Source: Prorocentrum cordatum (lineage: Eukaryota > Sar > Dinophyceae > Prorocentrales > Prorocentraceae). Taken from it: 64,000 nucleotides of DNA. Shown piece by piece: positions 59,356 to 64,000 of this stretch; positions within the stretch are counted from its first letter, which is position 1, and each line of letters starts with the position of its first letter. Location of the stretch: NCBI GenBank assembly GCA_963575745.1, contig CAUYUJ010008591.1, positions 424,075 through 488,074 of the forward strand, written 5' to 3'. The notes under the pieces are model-generated. The model saw only the letters and a list, made by a program, of their open reading frames with translations, searched no databases and was not told where the DNA came from. Both the position numbers and the translations under genes were made by a program.

Positions 59356-60047
59356 CCGCCGCCGCCGGCTTGCCAGGGCACGCCCGAAAGGCCACAGCGG
59401 GGCAGCCTGCGAGCGGCGTTGAAGCGGCCGCGCGCCCCGAGGCTCGGGCTGCATGTCCCTGGCCTTCGTGCCGCCGCGCCCGCCGCGGCTCCCGCCCCGG
59501 TCGTTTTTTTCCTCCGCCTGCGCCTGGAGCCTTCCTGCCTCCGCTTCCTCCCTCGTCCCTCCTCCTCCTCCTCCCCCTCCTCCTCCTCTTCCTCCCTCGT
59601 CCCTCCTCCTCCTCCTCCTCCTCCTCCTCCTCCTCCTCCTCCTCCTCCTCTTCCGCCTGCGCCTGGGGCCCTCCTGCCTCGTCCTGCGCCTCCGCTTCGA
59701 GCGCACTTTTCTGTTGCGGCGATGGCGGGCGGCTACGGGAGGACGAGGAGAAAGGGGGGGGGACGGAGGGGGGGGGGGCATAACGTAATGCCCCCGCCCC
59801 CCACCAAGACAGTGGTGCCAGGCGCACTGCGGCAGTGACGGGGGCGCACTGGGGCGGAAGCGTTACGTTATGGGTGGAGGGGGGCGGAGGAGGGGGAGCA
59901 GAACGCGCGTTATCAGAAGGTAAAATTACCTGAAACGTACCCAAACTCTTTTTAACGGGAGGCGAATCTTTGTATGAACGCGCCGCCGAAAAGATCACAT
60001 CACATCGCCAGATCTGTGACCTGCGCTGCCCTCATCTCCGCCGGACC

Positions 60048-60320
60048 TCGCATGATGGCCGCAGGCGCGCCGCCCTCCAGCTGCTGGCCGCAGGCGTGCC
60101 GCACCTCCACCAGGAACGCTGCGTCCTGGGCGCGGGCCGCCGTCGCCGGGATGCCGCACCTGCGCGCGAGGAAAGGGCAGTCGGAGCTCGCCCTGGCCCG
60201 CAACAGCGCGAGGGCAAGCTGACTGTCCAGCCCCGCAGCCCGCAGCTCTCTCAAACGGAGGTACACTCGCCACGGGGACGCCTCCAGGCGGACTACCTCG
60301 AACCACCCCTTCTGCCAGCA
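60048..60320 (-). other. exon-like segment, unknown protein
   Basis: The minus strand reads GWFEVVRLEASPWRVYLRLR, ELRAAGLDSQLALALLRARA, SSDCPFLARRCGIPATAARA and AFLVEVRHACGQQLEGGAPA in one open frame of about 90 codons with a globular composition. It is preceded by CTTGCTGGCAG (candidate 3' splice site) and followed by GCAGCGCAG/GTCACAG (candidate donor) before a TGA at about 59998. Family unknown. It lies just 3' of the decayed LINE and could be a host exon with the LINE in the adjoining intron, or a further piece of retroelement. Confidence 0.35.
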
Positions 60321-60524
60321 AGCTGCATTCTGCCCCCTCTCCCCTCCCCCCCTCCCCCTCCCCCTCCCCCATCCGCCTGGGCCAACTCCTGCACCTCCGC
60401 TATTTCCTTATCCTCCTCCTTATTATTCTCCTCCTCCTCCTTCTCCTGCTCCTCCTCCTCCTCTGCGCAAGACATTGCGCGCCTAAGATCGTCCGACGAG
60501 CAACCGAAGGCAAAGCCGAACGAG

Positions 60525-60833
60525 TTACGGTACGGGCTCAGTGGCCAGCACTCTGAAAACTCGAGAGGACCCGGCTGCTGTGTGCCGATACTCTCTACGT
60601 CTGAGCCTGTCCCAGATCTTCTTGGCCCAGGCAGGAAGACCCCCTGAGCAACTGGAAGAAAGACTGGAGAGGCAAGACGACGAGATGACACCGCAGCGAG
60701 AGCAACCAATCAGGACGACATCGCCCTGGAGAGAGAACTTGACCAGAGCATGAGGCCTCTCACCCTTAGCACTGAGGGCCTGGGAAGCTCTGGCAGCACG
60801 CGAAACAATGTCCTGGGGAAGGGTCTCCTGCAC
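60525..60833 (-). pseudogene. LINE C-terminal segment
   Basis: The frame encodes ETLPQDIVSRAARASQALSA, HALVKFSLQGDVVLIGCSRC and AWAKKIWDRLRRREYRHTA. The C-x2-C and later C positions look like a remnant zinc-binding tail following RNase H. It is joined to the RNase H frame by a frameshift near 60830. Confidence 0.55.
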
Positions 60834-61471
60834 AAGCTGGAGCTGTGGGGTGGGAGGCTTACCACGCTGGAGCGAGGGGGGTGGGAGGAGTCGGGGAGGT
60901 TCTCACCCACCTTGCCCACCCACTTCACCCAGGACTTCAAAACCTTGGTTCTGGAAGCGACGGCAGCAGCTTGCGGCGGCCGCACACGGAAGGCCTGGGC
61001 CGCCCACTTGGCGTGGCGGTCGGCCATGTCGTTGCCGAATTTGTCGCGAGTCGTAACGCGACCCGACAGGACATCCGCGCGCGAGGAGTGGGCAGGCACC
61101 TCGACAAAACGAACCGCCTCACACAGCTCCGAACCGCCGAAACCCCAATCTTCAAGCCTGGCCCACACCTCGCGCCAGAGAAAACAATGCGTGCCTAGCA
61201 CCTGAGTGGTGTGCACGCGGCCTCTGGGCAACACTCCGTCGAATACATACTTAGAATCAGTGTGCAAGACGAGGGGCGGACATGCATGCTTGAGACATTC
61301 TAGCAGAGCAGTCAACTCCGCCTCGTCGATGGTGGGAAACTCAGAGAAGAGCGGGCCACGCATCAGAGCAGAGACCTCACGGAGGGCGCGGGCGCCTCTG
61401 GACAAAGCTACCACAGCCCAGCCCCCAGAGGCCCAGGGTCCCATGCCCCCTTCAAAAATTGAGCCGTCCAA
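60710..61471 (-). pseudogene. LINE RNase H domain
   Basis: Frame of ~253 codons starting without an ATG. RNase H residues are preserved: DGSIFEGG (Asp2), EAELTALLE (Glu52), HTDSKYV (Asp72), VPAHSSRAD and GNDMADRHAKWA (Asp151). RNase H would remove RNA from the first-strand hybrid. The upstream frame (61408-62400) overlaps it, showing a frameshift near 61450-61480. The domain itself looks intact. Confidence 0.82.
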
Positions 61472-62400
61472 GAAACCCCTCCCGTGAGCCGATCAGGGGG
61501 CCCGTGGACCCAGAGCAGAGGAGGGGGGTCAGGAAGACAGGGGCGCTCCAAAATCGGCATCGGTACTAAACATCTCTCGGCGAGCAGCTGCGAGAGACCA
61601 CCATTGCTGGCAACTCCGCCGAGAGACTGACACAAGACATGTGGCTGTTCAAGCTGCAGTGCGTGCTGCGCGCAACTGCAGTGCCTGCGTGCGAGCGTGC
61701 CTAGCTTGGAAGAGCCAGCGGCGAGGCAGGCTATGCAGTTGGGGTCCACAGGGTAGCCAGCTTTCCACTGCCTCGCCATTGGCCACCGGGCTCCAATCGC
61801 GACCGAGCGCACATACGAACGGCACTGCGGCAGAGCCTTGGAGCGCAAGAAGGCTAAGATGGGAGCTAGCAGCACACCAGCATGAAACCCGGGTGCTTCG
61901 ACATGCTCGGCTATCTTCGCACACTGCCAAAATAATACTGCTCGCATCACATGCTGCTTGACTACATACGGGCAGGCCTCAGAAATGTTCAGAACTCGTC
62001 CTTCAGGAAAACTCCAGAAATCCGAAGACCGAGCTTGAACTCCAACCCGATGAAGAGAAGCCCAGGGAGCAGCGAAAGGCCCTGCTATGGAGCCCCATGG
62101 GTACTGCAAGAGGCTGAGGTGGGCGTCAACTTGCCTGAGACTCGCGTCTAGAACCATACGGGGCATCCATGACTCATACAGACAAAGCAGAAAGAACTTA
62201 GTTGGCAACCAAGTGGTCCTGATAATGAGATCGAGGTCCTTGGTGGGCGCCAGCATGAGGGAGAAGGTGAGGCTCTTACCCGCTTGCTTGCGATCCTGAA
62301 GCTTGCCTGCTAAGCTGCGTAGTGTGTTGAGCTCCTTGCCATTGACTCCAGTGGCGGCCGCGCCGGAAGAGGTTGCGCCCTCAAGCGCAGCTCGGCTCAT
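61408..62400 (-). pseudogene. LINE region between RT and RNase H
   Basis: Frame of 330 codons with the post-RT helical region (TWLPTKFFLLCLYESWMPRM, AVLFWQCAKIAEHVEAPGFH) and a cysteine-rich CIACLAAGSS...RRHCSC motif resembling the RVT-associated zinc-binding segment seen in some non-LTR elements. Continuous with the element but out of frame with its neighbours. Confidence 0.7.
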
Positions 62401-62433
62401 CTGACCTAGAAGCTTCCTTCGAGGTCGTCCTGA

Positions 62434-63503
62434 CTATAAAGCCGACATGCGAGCTCGACGCTTCTTGATGACCTTGAAACGAACAGCGGTGGTGTATCTA
62501 GGACGCATTTTGCCAGAAGCGAAATCGACCCCCAGGTTGCGCTCGGCGACAGCAGCCTGAATCCCAAGGCGCCGAAGGTTGCGAGCGAGTCGAAGCCGAA
62601 GTTTCTGCGAATTGCTGAGCACCCTGCCTTCGTCTATAGCGAGCCGCATGTCTACTTGGCGCAGTTCAGAGACAAGGGGCGCGGCTGACTGCTGGAGCTC
62701 GTCTCCCACGCGCTCCTCGCCGCCGAAGCGCTGAAGGGAGAAGTCATCCACGCTGACGGCTAATGCAACTGACCGATGCGCCGCCTGGAATCTATCAAGG
62801 GGGCCTAGCGCCTAGCAGTAGCAATTGTAGCATCAGCGTAGCAAACGTACATCCTGGAACCACTGGTTGCTGCACCTCAATGAAGTCACTGCAGACCCCT
62901 TGAGGATCCAGCACGCGCGGCGCACGGTGACCATCTATCAAAAGACGAAGTTGCCAGAGCGGGAAGTGTGTGTCGATGGCTGCCTGCAAAAGATGATGAT
63001 GCTGAGCATACTTGAAGGCTTCCATGAGATCCAGTAGTTTTAGTCCCAGAGCAGTGACCCCGAATAGTACAGTACTCAGACCATGCACTGGATATCCATA
63101 CACACTTCTCCGCAGATTGCCCCTTGGTGGACCACCAGAAGTGACGGAAGTTACGCTTCTGCCACGCGCTGATAAGAGGCCGGCGGAAACGACACTGCAG
63201 ACGGCAGAGCACATGCAGCAGTCCCAGAGGTCGCACGCCTCCGAAGCGTGTCATAATGAAACCGATTCTGCTGCACATACGCGGCCAGACCAAGTGCTGC
63301 TCTATGTGCGCAATGATGCCGCAGAGCAGCTCGATCGCCGCATCGGGGGGCAGGAGGAAGTTCCTAGGGCTGACCGGATCGAAACCTGAACCAGTTTTGA
63401 CGGGGAAGGTGCGGATAGCAGCTTTTAGCTGGTCAGGCGCGGGGGGCTCGGGTCGGTCTCCCAGGTGCTCAGGCCAAACCAGTGGCTGCTTTTGAATGCG
63501 CAC
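62434..63503 (-). pseudogene. LINE reverse transcriptase domain (frameshifted)
   Basis: Three frames share the RT. The first (63503 to about 63150) has the fingers: FPVKTGSGFDPVSPRNFLLP and GGVRPLGLLHVLCRLQCRF. The second (to 62795) has palm motif A (LLDLMEAFKYAQ) and motif B-like VVPGCTFATLML. The third has the catalytic SVDDFSLQ (YxDD box, Tyr replaced by Ser) followed by DMRLAIDEGRVLSNSQKL, the motif D region. Frame changes lie near 63150 and 62800. All motifs occur in the correct order. Confidence 0.8.
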
Positions 63504-63527
63504 TTTCCACCATCCTTCCCATTCCTT

Positions 63528-63956
63528 TTACAACATATCAACTTCCTCCTGCAAGTTGGCTGGCCTGAGCGCGCAATGGTCCACGCAGTTCGGCTGCCAG
63601 CCGATCGGGGGGGAGAAGGAGAAGAGCGCGGAGGCACCGTTGACGGAGCGGGTGTCTATCCATTCCCTCCATTGCTGCTCCTTGCGCCTAGCAGACTGTC
63701 GATGTTGATTTTGCGCAGCTTGATCGGCCCAGGAACGCAGCTCAACCACCAAATCTCCAGGAAGGTGAGTAATATTGTCTAGGAAATAAGCCCAGGAAAT
63801 GTAGAGGTCCTCTTGGGGCAACACATGGGACTTGGAGAGCTTGTGGAGCCTGTTGATGCTAGGCGTCCAAGCCTGCTGCTTCTCCGAGATGTTGTCCTGA
63901 GTGCGAACCAGATCCGCAAGAGCGAGCGGGACCTTCTTCCACCAAGCCGCGAGCAC
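63528..63956 (-). pseudogene. LINE linker region upstream of RT
   Basis: Frame of ~140 codons with Trp/Leu-rich helices (AAWWKKVPLALADLVRTQ, WAYFLDNITHLPGDLVVELR) ending before the RT. The phrase RRKEQQWREWIDTRSVNGAS suits the spacer that joins endonuclease and RT in non-LTR elements. Truncated by the window edge. Confidence 0.55.
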
Positions 63957-64000
63957 CGAAAGCCCGGGGAAACGAACGTGCCCAGGTCGACCAACGGATT

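Larger units (their letters stand above)
60480..64000 (-). mobile_element. decayed LINE-like non-LTR retrotransposon, 5' part outside window
   Basis: Minus-strand series of overlapping frames that together give, in order, a linker region, a reverse transcriptase, a cysteine-containing segment, RNase H and a C-terminal Cys motif. At least five frameshifts separate them, so the copy is non-functional. An endonuclease would be expected beyond 64000. It differs from the 13-25-kb element: here RNase H follows the RT, the usual LINE order. Confidence 0.85.

Noticed and set aside
58324-59998. 504-codon frames on both strands
   Set aside because: Ser/Leu/Pro or Glu/Gly/Arg readings of the TCC tract; only the edge at 58490-58692 has protein-like composition and is listed separately.

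Overview
The window is GC-rich eukaryotic nuclear DNA from a scaffold (one 100-base N gap at 41401-41500). Coding density is very low, simple-sequence DNA is abundant, and there are several retroelements, many short inverted-repeat elements, a few intron-poor or intronless genes and at least one canonical GT-AG intron. The only confidently recognised cellular gene is an ERD2/KDEL-receptor-type protein. I infer a protist with a large repeat-rich genome, most likely a dinoflagellate. This rests on overall texture, the style of the LINE-like reverse transcriptases and a short TTTAGGG-type telomere-like motif. No spliced-leader relic, rRNA or tRNA was found by eye, so the taxonomic call is an inference.

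Layout. 0-4 kb: low-complexity DNA and two copies of a ~250-bp MITE. 4-6 kb: foldback elements, then the ERD2-family gene (minus strand). 6-11.8 kb: minisatellites, foldback and MITE copies, CT-rich microsatellites. 11.9-25 kb (minus strand): a multi-ORF non-LTR-like retroelement. Its ORFs, in order of transcription, encode a RanBP2-type zinc-finger protein; an RNase H plus EEP endonuclease protein; a reverse transcriptase with C2H2 fingers and a C5-methyltransferase-like domain; and three or four small unknown proteins packed with 11-93 nt spacers. Two tandem-repeat arrays follow.

25-44 kb is almost entirely repeats: tandem arrays, GGA, GAC, CGT, ATGT, CTGT and CAT microsatellites, dispersed inverted elements and a family of near-perfect palindromes. 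44.2-46.5 kb holds two plus-strand unrecognised ORFs (a coiled-coil protein and an Arg/Ser-rich protein with an acidic tail). 48.3-52.2 kb holds a minus-strand cluster of unrecognised protein-like genes, one with a GT-AG intron, an in-frame TAG and a frame change. 52.4-55.3 kb has an ACTTA-type repeat field and a recent ~1.06-kb tandem duplication. 55.3-60 kb is dominated by TCC/GGA, ACT and GGTGGTCGT repeats. 60.5-64 kb is a decayed LINE (minus strand) running off the right edge.

The most interesting items are the multi-ORF retroelement with its methyltransferase-like domain, a Mutator-like MITE family supported by 8-9-bp target duplications, a family of AACCCGGAAATC palindromes, and a string of short heptad-rich coding-like segments on the minus strand that may be small exons separated by simple-sequence introns.
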